Origin: [Phialemoniopsis] sp. UDSM-2020
Lineage: Eukaryota; Ascomycota; Sordariomycetes; Thyridiales; Thyridiaceae
Assembly (NCBI GenBank): GCA_018873225.1
Contig: JAEILZ010000003.1
Coordinates: 2,294,001 to 2,358,000 of the forward strand
Length of the DNA stretch: 64,000 bases
Direction: 5' to 3'
In this document: piece after piece, positions 11,701 to 21,633 of the stretch
Numbering within the stretch: position 1 is the stretch's first letter
Layout: each line of letters begins with the position of its first letter
The notes under the pieces: model-generated
Seen by the model: the letters and a program-made list of their open reading frames with translations, nothing else
Databases searched by the model: none
Told to the model about the DNA's origin: nothing
Position numbers and translations under genes: made by a program

Positions 11701-14700
11701 CTTGTTCCTTCCATTGGTCCGTGACCTCATCAGTCTGACCCCAATGCGGCGCAATCCATCGAACGGTATTAGCGCTAAGGACGGATCGTTGTTCAGGATG
11801 TGCGAAGACCTCCAGATTAGAGTAGTTGATGATCAAGACCAGTTTGTACAGAACCAGCTTGCCCTTGACGAGAGCACACGAATCCATAAAGTCAATAGCA
11901 ATGTGCATGATCTCTTCGGTCGTCAAGAGGCCTGCAAGTTCAGGCAGCCACGTATGGAAGTGCTGGACTGCTAAAGTTTGACTGCCGACAAGAACGGGCG
12001 CCGTGCTTCGCATCATGGCATCGAGCGCCTTGAAGATACTGCGCAGATGACGCGTGAATCCAGAACTAGAGCCAGTTATGCCTATGTCTGCCTCCTTCTC
12101 TTTCTGTTGTCCACGAGCATGGGTGATAAACTTCAAGATGTGGCGCACCACCTTGAATGTAGCCCGGAGCTTCCTCGCTGTTTCCGGTTCCGTTGGTTTG
12201 GAAAGGAGGCGGGTAAAAGACCTTACGAGGCAAGGGGTGGCGAAAGGATAATTGAACCTCGTCTCGGCGTACTGGTCGACAAGCGGGCCAAGGTTGAATC
12301 GCCTGTCATGGACAATGCCCAAAACCCTCACGAGAGCTGTGAACACCAAGTCTTCGTAGTCGTCATTGCCAGAGAATTCGACCAAGATACCGAACAGCGC
12401 ATCGAGGACATCATTGAGAAGCTTGACAACCTCGATCTCGGGAACGAAAATGAGCTGCTTCAGTAGTTTTGGAATGTCGTCGCGGGGGCCTTCCTTCCAC
12501 TTGACTAATCCGAGAATCGTCCTGTCTTGGGAAAATCTGGTGCTGCAGAGATAGGTCTCCACACGGAGGGTAGCAAGAGGGCCGGTAACCTCTGCCTGAG
12601 CCTCACCCCTGCCTCGCATGGTCCATGGAAGATCAAGGTAGCCACCTCTGGTCTGACCCACAGGTTGGGGCGAAACGGTGTGCTCGTCGACGCGGTAGAG
12701 GATAAGGGAGTGTGGTCCGTCGCGGACAAAGGCCTGTTGATCCCAGAGGGGCAAGTAGGTGACAGCAAACGGAGGGTTCGGCATGTCTGAGATGAACAAG
12801 ATGATGTGGGATGAAAAGACGTCCTGCTGTGCCAACTGCAGTCTGAAAGTCTGGTTCCAGGCATCGCCACGCTGGGTCGCAGTCGTCTTCCATGTGCTTA
12901 AGCCCTCGCTGTTTGACGATGGATAGATACAATTCTCAATCCGCTCGCCGGATGACTTACGAACCTCCATGGTGACCTGCAAGTTGTTGCCATGCAGGCT
13001 GCTCGGCAGCGTAGTAGCGCTGGCCCCGTAGCGCGAAATAAGAGTCTGTCTAGACAGAACAGCCTCGTTGAGGGTGACGTAGATATCAGACCGCGGCTTC
13101 GTCGGTGCGCCAGAGAAACCCATCTTGTTCGTTTTGCACACTCCAGACAAGAGTGTGGGCGTAGCCTTGATCAAGGTATCCGCATCCGGGTGATTGAAAG
13201 CCCTCAGGTGGACTTGCACACGCTCGGTCCCCCGGGCCTTGTCGTACTGGCCTGATTTGCTCTCCATCAACTCCTTGATCAAAGGATTCCAGTCCTCCCC
13301 TTCGCTTTGCTTCTCTGCATTGAATTTGTCTGAAGGAGACCAGATACTGACAACCTGCTCGACTTCCTCGGCCTGTTTCATGATCGGATTCAGTTTCAGA
13401 ACACCCAGGCCAATTGTTCGTTCCGCAGTCATTTGCACAGGTAGTGCATCGGTCGAAACCCTACCCCCGCCTCTAGAGTTAGCCGTGCTTGGGGGAGTCC
13501 CCTCCACGCTCTCTGCTCCGCTCGTTCCCGGTCTATCCTCGCCATGCTCGCTGAGAGGGTCGAGCTTGGGGTTTCCTCTCGAAAATGCGGACCTGGTGGT
13601 CTTGCCCGCCCACATGAAGCTTCTGCGCACCGATTTGTTCCCGCTAGAAAGAGGAGGCCGTCCGCCATCTTTAGAGCGGCTGCTGGTTCCTTGAGAACCA
13701 GAGCCAGATCGGGAGCTCGGCTTCCCGGTAGCCACGATCTGTTGCGCGGCGCGCACCTTCACGACGAGGAACAGCTCCGAATCCGCAGATGGTCCGTCCC
13801 CGATGTCGCCCGAGGATAGGTCGGCGAAGAGTGTCCTCATGTGGGTGTTCCTAGCAAAATGTGCCATTGTGCCACCAGAAGGGATCTCGATGATATAGCT
13901 TTCGGACAGCGAGGTAAGAAGACCTCCAGGTGGCCTGCTAACGAGGTACATGACCAGGCTTGTATTTTCGGCTGAGGCGCCCGCATAGCCTCGCACATCG
14001 ACGAGCAGGTGGTGCAAAGCATCTGGCTCCACCGCATGATGGGGCATCTCGTCAAGAAGGCTCATGACAGACTGCAGTTTAGTGATCTCAACGACCGAAT
14101 CGTCCCCAGTCAGGACACGGCCCCGCTCCTTGGGATCTCGAACAATAACCTCGCCGCCGCATAGCTTGTTAACACGTACGAGATCCCACACAGTCTTCTC
14201 ACGAAGCTTTTCATATTCCCATGTAGTCAAGACGTTGTGTAAGAATTGTTGGCGTGACAGGTTGAGAGTCTGAATGAGGTGCGAGAGCTTGTCAAGCTTG
14301 CTATACTGTCGGCTCAGCAGGAGCTCGTGAAGATTAGTCGAGTGCCATTCTCGTAGACACGAGGCGATTTCGTCGATCAGCGGCTCTGACGCAGAGGTCG
14401 GTGTCTCGTCGCCGATCTTGAGCATTGGTACCGGGGCGGGGGGCCGGGGTGCTCCGGGGTCCCGCCTCACGGCCACGGAAAGGCGCCCATTTGCGCCATT
14501 GGGAAGCTCTCTCAGGCGTTTGATAGGTCTGGTGTCACCCTTGTCCAGGCCATTGACGATGGAAAGTTCGAGGGCCTTGGCCTTTTTATGTTTCTTCCCT
14601 ACCACGCCACTCTTGGCCGAGTCACTCCCAACCTGGCCCGCCTCACCTGGTAGGTCGCTGCCATCGTCACTAACGCCGTCGTCCGTGTCGTCAGATTCAA

Positions 14701-14965
14701 GCAGAACCTCGCGCACTTCGACGCAACTGCGAGGGAAGACACCGCTGAAGACTCGCGCCTCAAGTGTCTGTCCCTTGATCGAGGTCAGGCCAGAGAGAAG
14801 GCTGGGTGGTGCAACCAGGTAGCCTCGAAGCCAACTGCCATTGGTCGTCTCTTCGATAATGTACAGGTCATCGCCAAGTTCGAGTGGAAGGTCGGCCGTC
14901 TGGTCTGGGGAGAAAGGAAAGGTCGCTACAGCGAATGCGATGCGAGGCAGCGGTTGCCAGGGCAT
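8759..14965 (-). CDS. DOCK-family guanine nucleotide exchange factor (Dck1-like)
   Basis: A single uninterrupted frame encodes 2,068 residues, a normal length for fungal DOCK proteins. An SH3-like module occupies about residues 8-100 (AVATFPFSPDQTADLPLELGD, then NGSWLRGYL and FPRSCVEV). A C2-type DHR-1 domain lies at about 627-760, beginning DIYVTLNEA. A long helical middle is followed by the DHR-2 exchange domain at about 1450-1830, including ALRLHADLYEW and KYFKVVFKGLGFP. The tail is Ser/Pro-rich and basic and probably disordered. The family activates Rac/Cdc42/Rho5-type GTPases and works with an ELMO partner; fungal members act in polarity and cell-wall stress. The ATG at 14965 begins the conserved start. 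A TTTTGCAG acceptor at 15001 suggests a leader intron. Confidence 0.93.
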   Translation of the reverse strand: MPWQPLPRIAFAVATFPFSPDQTADLPLELGDDLYIIEETTNGSWLRGYLVAPPSLLSGLTSIKGQTLEARVFSGVFPRSCVEVREVLLESDDTDDGVSDDGSDLPGEAGQVGSDSAKSGVVGKKHKKAKALELSIVNGLDKGDTRPIKRLRELPNGANGRLSVAVRRDPGAPRPPAPVPMLKIGDETPTSASEPLIDEIASCLREWHSTNLHELLLSRQYSKLDKLSHLIQTLNLSRQQFLHNVLTTWEYEKLREKTVWDLVRVNKLCGGEVIVRDPKERGRVLTGDDSVVEITKLQSVMSLLDEMPHHAVEPDALHHLLVDVRGYAGASAENTSLVMYLVSRPPGGLLTSLSESYIIEIPSGGTMAHFARNTHMRTLFADLSSGDIGDGPSADSELFLVVKVRAAQQIVATGKPSSRSGSGSQGTSSRSKDGGRPPLSSGNKSVRRSFMWAGKTTRSAFSRGNPKLDPLSEHGEDRPGTSGAESVEGTPPSTANSRGGGRVSTDALPVQMTAERTIGLGVLKLNPIMKQAEEVEQVVSIWSPSDKFNAEKQSEGEDWNPLIKELMESKSGQYDKARGTERVQVHLRAFNHPDADTLIKATPTLLSGVCKTNKMGFSGAPTKPRSDIYVTLNEAVLSRQTLISRYGASATTLPSSLHGNNLQVTMEVRKSSGERIENCIYPSSNSEGLSTWKTTATQRGDAWNQTFRLQLAQQDVFSSHIILFISDMPNPPFAVTYLPLWDQQAFVRDGPHSLILYRVDEHTVSPQPVGQTRGGYLDLPWTMRGRGEAQAEVTGPLATLRVETYLCSTRFSQDRTILGLVKWKEGPRDDIPKLLKQLIFVPEIEVVKLLNDVLDALFGILVEFSGNDDYEDLVFTALVRVLGIVHDRRFNLGPLVDQYAETRFNYPFATPCLVRSFTRLLSKPTEPETARKLRATFKVVRHILKFITHARGQQKEKEADIGITGSSSGFTRHLRSIFKALDAMMRSTAPVLVGSQTLAVQHFHTWLPELAGLLTTEEIMHIAIDFMDSCALVKGKLVLYKLVLIINYSNLEVFAHPEQRSVLSANTVRWIAPHWGQTDEVTDQWKEQVRLCCSVLASQVEHLGPEIPDYIPKIIESYLAIQMVPPKPRTRLSLLFPSQYPFPSKPTAEELDFDEALVELSAILSALSNSPSGMQFDLVDDDLNIIIENTLRVHMSILQGEAFPASWLSVHIFHHKSTMRTLQYLASILLESFLPHPDEAENFSTELWKMFFSTMLRLVGSPSLALETFPEQKRRAVWKIAGDVREHGAELLRRTWDAIGWETSTDERQRYGLAKMGGYQVQYVPTLVGPIVELCLSVHQGLRRMAVEVLQTMIVSEWTLSEDLSVIQTEIIDCLDLYFKSKPLTESILQKLFVNELLERFEPLAEVQDESLFAAVQDLMGTVDEFLDLLVAVHSADGSGEASHLINRLRLMEFLRDMQKEEIFVRYVHQLAELQAEARNHTEAGLALRLHADLYEWDPTKTTPALSDPEYPAQTHFERKERIYFDMIKHFEDGEAWSTALAAYKELQAQYENNVFDFAKLARTERAIATIYETIHKSEKLVPKYFKVVFKGLGFPTSIRDKEFVYEGAPTERATAFTDRMQEQYPSAQVVTNLTEPVDDAEGQFLVISALSPHRDLNHHVYQRARVQQVIRDYLVTSSPQTFSVTTKRITAGPVVEHFAEKTVYTTAEAFPTILRRSEIISVDEVRFSAKETALERIVRKTAEMASVEKRIAEGDVNNDIAQLLVDAVSVSVNPNTDNSVVCYRDLVPSTPRPEDVEDDAASDIEPPELDAQETAIKMALVDHAIMIKRCLATFAKSPNEILTRNQEELQRNFEVTFAPEISFFTPAQPPAREVNPITPSPTWPRSSPTDAATPRRTANPAINPANAGAIVEEVSTVRPVSLRQGRGARLSFLGGRKKDAPPTPQINGEGKALSQQQTNGDTESATSDQSRSQSRDHPNRRSFFRAYSNENPPHTPGSMTNGHDTSGGTGGEWVTDSGGRQSSDIQSGERDRSDGGTMGSVRKRLSLLKLGKKASKGNVLMGSLDEE

Positions 14966-16140
14966 TGTTCTCGGCAGCGCATCTATCTGGTCGTCGCGCC
15001 CTGCAAAATGGTATATTAGGATTAGGGAAATATTAAGCTATTCGGAGCTCTCTGTGTGTAACGCCCTCGAGTCGAAAAGGTAGATCACCGACTACCAGGG
15101 CAGCGCAGTTTGCAGCGCCCAGTCTCTGGGGGCTGACTGTGCAAACGCCCAAGACTCGGTCGTCGCCTGCGAGCGAGGTCGGATCGAGCGGTGCCAAGGG
15201 CTAGAAGATCAGGGGCTCGGCGGATGAGGGTGAAGGGCGGAGACAGAGCTCATGGGTGAGACAATGTTGGACAAGATTCCGATGGGGGCGTTTAAAGAAA
15301 CGACTCGTAACCAGCCGATCGGGTAGGCACAGAGCGAACACTGCGCGTGCCTGCGTGGTAGAGCAAGTTGATGTCGTGGTAGGAGATTGTTTTTTTTCCT
15401 CCTGTCCTCAATGTGCTGTCGTGTTCCCCCCTGTGCTGTGATGGTGGTGGACAAGCTGGGAATAATTTCTGTAATACCCCCCGTACCGCCTACAATCAAT
15501 TTGTGGTGGGTAGCAGAGTCCGGGCGCCTGTAGTGGAGGTTGGCACTGACCTCAGGGCGCTGGAGCGGGTACCTCGCTGGCGGGTGAATAACCTGCCTGA
15601 TCAAGAGGTATCTTTCCCCACAAAATTCCAGGGGTGAGGTAGATGCAGTCCAATGTGAGCACTTTGACAGTAGCGTGTTCCGACTGAGCTTCCCTTCATT
15701 TTCTGTACACTGTACTTATTTTACTTACTTCGCGCTATGACATCCATCTCGACAGGTTCTGCCAACAGTTCAACGTTCAGACTGCTCGCGGTTTGTATTA
15801 TTCAGGACCTCGAGCTCTAGTGAAGTCTTTTCCACCCGTTACAACTTGACTTGCACCTCCGTGGATTATCGAGGCCTCCCCAGCCGTGTTCGCCGTGTCT
15901 GTCCAACACCCATCACGAGCCGACAAGATCCTACCCCTGGAAATCTGAAGGGCTGCGCGAGCTAGCGTCGCGGTGGAAGTGATCATCGGCCAAATAAAAT
16001 CAATCCTCAAAGCACTAGGCCTGGAAGGCTGTTAGCACCCGGTTTAGCGGCATGAAGAAGTGACAGGTGGACCACGGTTTCGAGAGGCCACTAAAACCGC
16101 TCCCACCCAGGTTTCAAGTCGTTATCAATATTTACTCCGT

Positions 16141-16305
16141 CAAGTGGGTGTCAGAAAAGTTGACGGTTCTGGATCAATTTCTACCCAAAACACTAACAAA
16201 GTGAACGACCCGTACATTCTTAGGCAGTGGGATAATCCAGGGTGATCAGTTAAGAATTGAGGTACATCGAGCAGGCAAACCGTCAACGAATCTGTCACCC
16301 ACTTG
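16141..16305. mobile_element. 165-bp MITE with 28-bp inverted ends and 5-bp target duplication
   Basis: The ends are inverted copies. The left begins CAAGTGGGTGTCAGA, and the right, read on the minus strand, begins CAAGTGGGTGACAGA. Over the outer 28 bases 24 match, ending at GTTGACGGTT. TCCGT lies immediately outside both ends (16136-16140 and 16306-16310), a perfect 5-bp duplication. There is no coding capacity, so this is a non-autonomous element. The interior contains the TAGGCAGTGGGATAATCC core (16221-16238) shared with other sites in the window. The superfamily is not assigned: the 5-bp duplication does not fit Tc1/mariner (TA) or hAT (8 bp). Confidence 0.75.
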
Positions 16306-17510
16306 TCCGTTTACTTGAAGTACATTATGTACATCAGCGGGTTCCGATCATTTGGACGGATCGACGCCGTTAAAGAATTGCAGAAAGGACCCTTGGGCTC
16401 GTGCTACTGAGATTCCTTGCGAAGATAAAATCGCCCTCCTATCGACCAGCACACTCGCCATCCCGCCTCCAATCTCGCGAGGTTTGTCTGCCCGCTATGG
16501 AGGCCAATGTCTGGTTTTCTCCATTGCTTTTGCGACAGGGGAAGGATCGGCGATCTGGTTGGCTAGCCCGGATCTCAAATCTTGAAGAACCCCTATCCAA
16601 AAACCAGGGTCGCATCACGAACCATGCCACCATGCTCACTGCAAGTCTTCTAGGTTACCTACTGCAAATTCCTTGGTGCCGGATCGCCAACATCGTAGTA
16701 TTGGCGATTGCAATCTGGCACAGCTAAGCAGCACCGGTGAGAACCTCCACTTGACCCAAAGCATACCGTGGATGCATCGCAGAAGCTCCAAGTCAATGTT
16801 GGCTAGACTTATCCCTGTCTTTTGATTCGTGCCTTATCTATGCATCTCTTGCATCACCTGCATATTCTGGTGGTCAGCAGAGAATTGCTAGTCAAGAACC
16901 GTGATAGATTTCTCATCACACGTTTGAAGTTGCCGCATCTCATCCGTCAATTTCGGACGCTCCTCCAGCTATTACCAAAGCGGTGCTCATCTACGAACTA
17001 TGGAGCAGTGATACGCAATCCACCCTGGTGTCAGCCCTATCCCTAATGTGGCACTTTGCTCTTAATGCGTCCCCTGACTCTACGGCAGGCTCGTGCTGAA
17101 TGGGAGCACACAAGCATGTTTTCGACAACTCACAACCCGACCTCACTCTTTTGCCCGGTTCAACACCCACTTTGTGTGATTACCATGGTCCTGGACATGG
17201 ACGTGGTCTGTCGGCCATCACTACACGGCCAACTATGAGAATTTCAAGGGCAAGGGGCGGGTCCTTGCCATGGAGATGGTTGGCATACGAGCCCTAAACT
17301 TGTACATTGTAGGAACTAAAGAGGGAGCTGAAGTCAAGCTATGAGCCGTTGCTTTGGTGGTCTGGTCTAAGTGATCGGACTCCCGGTAGGCGGCCGCATC
17401 AAGGTGGGGAAGTCCCGAATGCCGTACTCGCTCGTGTGGCCGATCCCGACCCGCGAAAGCCTGCCCAATTAACAAGCATTGTCACCTCCAAAACTTCGAC
17501 CTAACACAAC

Positions 17511-17548
17511 AACCTTTCAACGGCGTCGTAACCTTTCAACGGCGTCGT
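17511..17548. repeat. 19-bp perfect tandem duplication
   Basis: AACCTTTCAACGGCGTCGT occurs twice, head to tail, without mismatch. It is a simple recent duplication in noncoding DNA. Confidence 0.9.
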
Positions 17549-17970
17549 TCTGTGGAAACACACATGCTCATAGTCTTTGTAGGTACGATAGGATCAAAGT
17601 AGAGGAAGGAGGAAGTCAATGGGGAAAGGTGGCAAATGATGAATTATCACATTAACTTATCTGTAGCATAAGATGAGGGAAGCGGTACAATGCTAGCCAC
17701 TTAGGAGATCCTGACAATCTCCGACTAGCAGAAGGTACTATTCTATGCGAACTAACAGGCCATAGCTCTCTAGGTGACCATAACCACATTCCGGCAACGC
17801 AATCCTGTTGCATGAACCCCAGCTTCCATTTCCTTTTACTCCCAAGTAGTAGAGTTCCGTTCCCAGGCGTTGCGCAGCTAAGTTCCGCGCCGCGTCCTCC
17901 AAAATTCAAAATAACAAGCCATAAACGCCGTCACCGAATCAAAAAGCGGGAGACAACGCTACCATCCGTT

Positions 17971-18756
17971 TCACCCAGAGCCCTCGACCGGGTTATAGGA
18001 ATCGATCCACCTAACGATGCCATAGCTCGTGCCCGCCGCAAGCAGACCGATGAGCAGCGTCTGCGCCGCGCTCCAGAGGCCGGCCTTCCTCTTGCCCACC
18101 GTCACGACGCACTTGATGTAGCCAAACACGAGCAGGATGACGACGGTGATGGCGATGGACACAAAGAGCGCCTCGGTGGCCTTGTGCATGACGAAGTAGG
18201 GGATCATGGGGATCAGGCCGCCGACAAAGTAGCTCAGGCCCATGGTCGCGGCCGAGATCCACGCGCGGTTGACGTCGGGCTTGTCGAGCTGCAGCTCAAA
18301 GTCCATCATGAACCGGACCCACATCTCCGGGTCGCGGCTCAGCTCGTCGACGAGCGGCTTGGCCGCCGCGTGCGAGATGTGGTACCGCGCCATGATGTCG
18401 AAGATCTCCTGCCGCTCCTCCTCGGGCTTGAGCACAATCTCCTCGCGCTCGCGCGCCTCCTCGCTGAGGTAGTGCTCGCGCTCCGTAACGGCCGCGAGGT
18501 AGGCGCCCAGGCCCATGGAGATGGCACCCGAGAAAAGCTCGGCCAGACCGCCGATGACGACGAGCTTGGTGTTTCCGAGGCTCGACAGGCCCGCCGTGAG
18601 CGCAAAGGGCACGGTGAGGCCATCAGCGAAGCCGATGATGATATCTCGAACTACCTCGCCGTGCGAGTTGTGGCCTTCGCCGCCCTGTGCGGCAGGTATC
18701 GGGGGCGCCAACAGCGGCGTCCTGCTGTCAGATCGCCTCTCAACTGCAGGTTCCAT
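17971..18756 (-). CDS. CCC1/VIT-family vacuolar iron transporter
   Basis: One exon encodes 261 residues. The frame stays open upstream but contains no earlier ATG, so the start at 18756 is chosen. The TM1 segment GFADGLTVPFALTAGLSSLG is the family signature. TM2 follows (LVVIGGLAELFSGAISMGL), then a cytoplasmic Glu-rich stretch at about residues 90-155 corresponding to the metal-binding domain, then TM3-TM5 (AWISAATMGLSYFVGG, ALFVSIAITVVILLVF, AAQTLLIGLLAAGTS). Five membrane segments and this length match yeast Ccc1 and plant VIT1, which load Fe2+ (and Mn2+) into the vacuole in exchange for protons. Vacuolar location is inferred from the family. Fungal homologues are usually controlled by HapX/CCAAT factors; I did not find a convincing site. 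Confidence 0.92.
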   Translation of the reverse strand: MEPAVERRSDSRTPLLAPPIPAAQGGEGHNSHGEVVRDIIIGFADGLTVPFALTAGLSSLGNTKLVVIGGLAELFSGAISMGLGAYLAAVTEREHYLSEEAREREEIVLKPEEERQEIFDIMARYHISHAAAKPLVDELSRDPEMWVRFMMDFELQLDKPDVNRAWISAATMGLSYFVGGLIPMIPYFVMHKATEALFVSIAITVVILLVFGYIKCVVTVGKRKAGLWSAAQTLLIGLLAAGTSYGIVRWIDSYNPVEGSG

Positions 18757-20154
18757 TGCGCTAGGTGTAGTGAAGCTGCGCAAAACCGCGTAAAGTTCTT
18801 TTGAATATGACGTCAGTGGTGCAGACTGACTATCGCTGTTGGTTACGAAAGTCAATTAGTGATGGTGGTTGCGCGTATGAGTCTTTGTCCGTTCAAGTCT
18901 TGATGGCAAGGTGAAAGTGTCACTGTGTGAAGTTGGTAGTGAACACAGAGCAGGATGGTCTGGGAAGCAGCACGACAGCAATGGTGTGAGATATATCATG
19001 ATTCAGGTTTTTTTCCTTGGTATCTCCGCCGCGGGGCTAAGCCCGGCCTTTTATGAATGTTTTTGAAGCCAAGGGAATCTCAAGCCCGTCCTCCCGAATC
19101 ACAAAGCAACCAGGACGTCTTGAAAGGGCTGTCAAATAGGAAGATAGCTATTGACACTCTTACATGCCTCCACCGTGACGAGCCCTGCATGTCTAAGGCA
19201 AAATGGGTTGCACAGGGGTCGAATTTAGGTCCAGGACCCGTCCGGAAGACGCCCCGCCAGGCTGGAAATGCCCGCTGTAGCCAATGGCGAGCACGCTGTT
19301 GGCACTTGCTGACCCACCCGGGAGCCAATGAGGTGCGCAAGAATTGCGATGACCAGGTGCTGCGGACCCTAGAATGCTTCTCTGCAGTTCCCTAATGTCA
19401 CCAATTGCACTGGATCCTCTCAGGATACGCGGGAATACGTGCGTGTCGCGCAGCACAGGATTTGGAGCCGAGTTCTCGGTGTTTTGCGTCGATTCGGACA
19501 ATTGCGCAAGGTCTCCTCACATTGACACAGCTAAGGAGTCAGCCGACCTTACGACCGAGCTTCGCCGAGTAGCCTCCCTGTCTTTACGGCACGCCCGGCT
19601 GGACACAAATAGCTGTGTGTGGAAACAATCTCGTCATGCAGACGGAAAGATCGCCAATGTTCATTATGCTTATGACTCCGATGCCCGAGGCTTGACGTCT
19701 TGATGAATGAGCTGACAAGTACAACTCTTGCTGCCTTGAACACCCGATTATCTTCTCCGAGGCGATGGAAGGCCAAGCTCCTGGAAAAGACTCGAATCCT
19801 ATCCTTTTCAATCTTGCACCTCGTGTATAGTCAAGACATAGTTTGTGGTACCTCAGGTCGTGTTACAGATACGGTCGGACTATAGACGGCCGAGTCTCAC
19901 AAAGGTTCGCTTGAGGACTTTACCATTGGGCTCACAGAAGACGACGATCATCTGGACAAGCTTCATGCATATCGAGTTCCCTTTCTAACTCTTCTTCAAC
20001 AAGATCTAGACTCTATTCTGTCCAAGGTATCTAACAGTGCGGCCGAGTCTTTTTTCTCAACTCCAGACTCCTTCAATCGAAACATATACAGCTCAGACAA
20101 ACGTCGGGCCTTGGCCCATGAAAGCCCACCAATAACCAGAGGTACTCACTTGCA
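18757..20154. other. 1.4 kb spacer, no gene recognised
   Basis: Upstream flank of the iron transporter and downstream flank of the aminotransferase. Frames are short and overlap on both strands, and none shows domain or splice support. Confidence 0.45.
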
Positions 20155-21633
20155 TCATTGCTTCTGTGTGGCCGCGAACGCCAGGTCAAGGATGCTCAGC
20201 CCTTCTTGAATCTCAGCTTCGGAAATGACCAAGCTCGGCACGAATCTCAGCGTCTGCACTCCAGCAGTGATAATGAGCAGACCGCGCTCCCTTGCAGCAG
20301 TGACGATGTGGCCGGGGTCTTCGTTGAGCTGCAGACCTAGTAACAAGCCTCGTCCTCGGATTTCGCCAATGCGCTCAGGATACTTGGCCCTGAGTTGATT
20401 CAAGCCCCTGACCAAGACGGCGCTCTTGGCCATGATGCCTTCCTGGAGCGTTGGGTCCGCCAGCCTACCCAGCACGTAGTGAGCGACCCGGCAAGCGAGC
20501 GGGTTGCCGCCGTAGGTGGTACCGTGGTCCCCAACCTTGATACATTCAGCAACATGACCGTTGACGATGGTAGCGCCGACAGGGAAGCCGTTGCCAAGGG
20601 CTTTCGCCGTCGTGATGATATCGGGGTGCGCCTCTTTTGGTAGTCTGGCATGGTACCACATGGTTCCCGTGCGGTGCAGCCCGCATTGGATCTCATCGTG
20701 AATGAGCACTGCGCCGACTTCCCGGCAGCGCTTGGCTAGGGCCAACAGGAAGTCGTCGGTCGCCACCTGCACGCCACCCTCGCCCTGGATGGGCTCGACA
20801 AGAACACCACATGTCTTTTCTGTGACTAGGTCGTTGATCGCGGCGATATCGTTATATGTGCCGCACTTAAAGCCGGGTAGCATAGGGGCAAACGGCTGCT
20901 GGTACTTGGGGTTGTGGGTGGCTGACAGGCTTCCCATGGTCCGTCCGTGGAAGGCATTCTTGAAGCTGACAACCTCGGTCTTCTGGCCCGAAGGGTCTGT
21001 TATCTTGCCAGCCTTCCTGGCAAATTTGATAGCTGCTTCGTTGGCCTCGCTACCGGAATTGGACACGAAGACGGCCTTGGCATCGTGCATGCCTCCGGCA
21101 GCGACTGTTTGTTCCACCAGTAACTTGGATAGAGCTCCGGTCCAAGGGTTGTAGTAGAGATTTGAGGCATGCATCAACGTTTGCGCCTGTGAAGCCAATA
21201 CGTTGCTCACGCCGGGATCGGAGTGGCCCAGGCCGGTCACAGCGATACCGGCAGTGAAGTCCAGGTATCTGCGGTTCTCGATATCCCAGAGATATGATCC
21301 TTCGCCCTTTTCAAAGACCGGCGGCGGCCTGGCGTAAGTTGCGACCATGTATTGGGCATGCTCTTGCACGAGGGTGGCGCTAGGTGAGTCGGGTGCCGGG
21401 TCGGCATTGGGCAAGCTGGCTTCCTTCTAAGACAGAGCGTTAGCACCGCATAATATTATGGCGTGTGACTCAGGGGAGTACGGTACCTGAATTGCTTGCT
21501 TGACTTGTTCCGCCAAACTAGAGGCTGAAGCTGCACTTTGGAATCGTAAGCCCGTAGCCGATCGGCTCACGGGTGACCATGATCGAACGGCGAGGCCCGT
21601 GGGGAGCCGCTTAAACGCAAGTCTGGCAGCCAT
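20155..21633 (-). CDS. arg8: acetylornithine aminotransferase, mitochondrial
   Basis: Exons 21633-21487 and 21426-20155 give 472 residues. The 60-bp intron has GTACCG, TGCTAACG and CTTAG signals and joins QAIQ to KEAS in frame. The first 40 residues are rich in Arg, Ser and Ala with no acidic residues, a clear mitochondrial presequence. The mature part is a class III PLP transaminase, with SNSGSEANEAAIKFARK (phosphate binding), FHGRTMGSLSAT, GVLVEPIQGEGG, LIHDEIQCG (the Asp that contacts the PLP nitrogen), and TTAKALGNGFP with the Schiff-base Lys. The Gln of DEIQCG and the HGTTYGGNPLA motif are typical of the ArgD/Arg8 clade. The enzyme converts N-acetylglutamate semialdehyde to N-acetylornithine in arginine synthesis. 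Confidence 0.95.

Larger units (their letters stand above)
14966..17970. other. 3 kb spacer: DOCK leader, one MITE, gene-poor
   Basis: Next to the DOCK start, a CCTAATC branch-like site and a CAG acceptor ending at 15001 suggest a leader intron. Its donor is perhaps the GTAGTC at 15095, which is uncertain. The rest shows no conserved frame. It carries the inverted-repeat element at 16141-16305 and a 19-bp tandem duplication at 17511-17548. Confidence 0.45.

Noticed and set aside
16141..16305. Tc1/mariner (mimp-like) assignment of the MITE
   Set aside because: The CAGTGGGATAA core resembles mimp ends, but here it is internal and the flanking duplication is 5 bp rather than TA, so no superfamily is claimed.
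17812..18804. 330-codon plus-strand frame opposite the iron transporter
   Set aside because: His/Asp/Arg-rich composition mirrors the transporter's codon bias, with no domain and no promoter evidence.
18757..18855. 33-residue upstream extension of the iron transporter
   Set aside because: The frame is open but starts with TTG, and no ATG precedes 18756.
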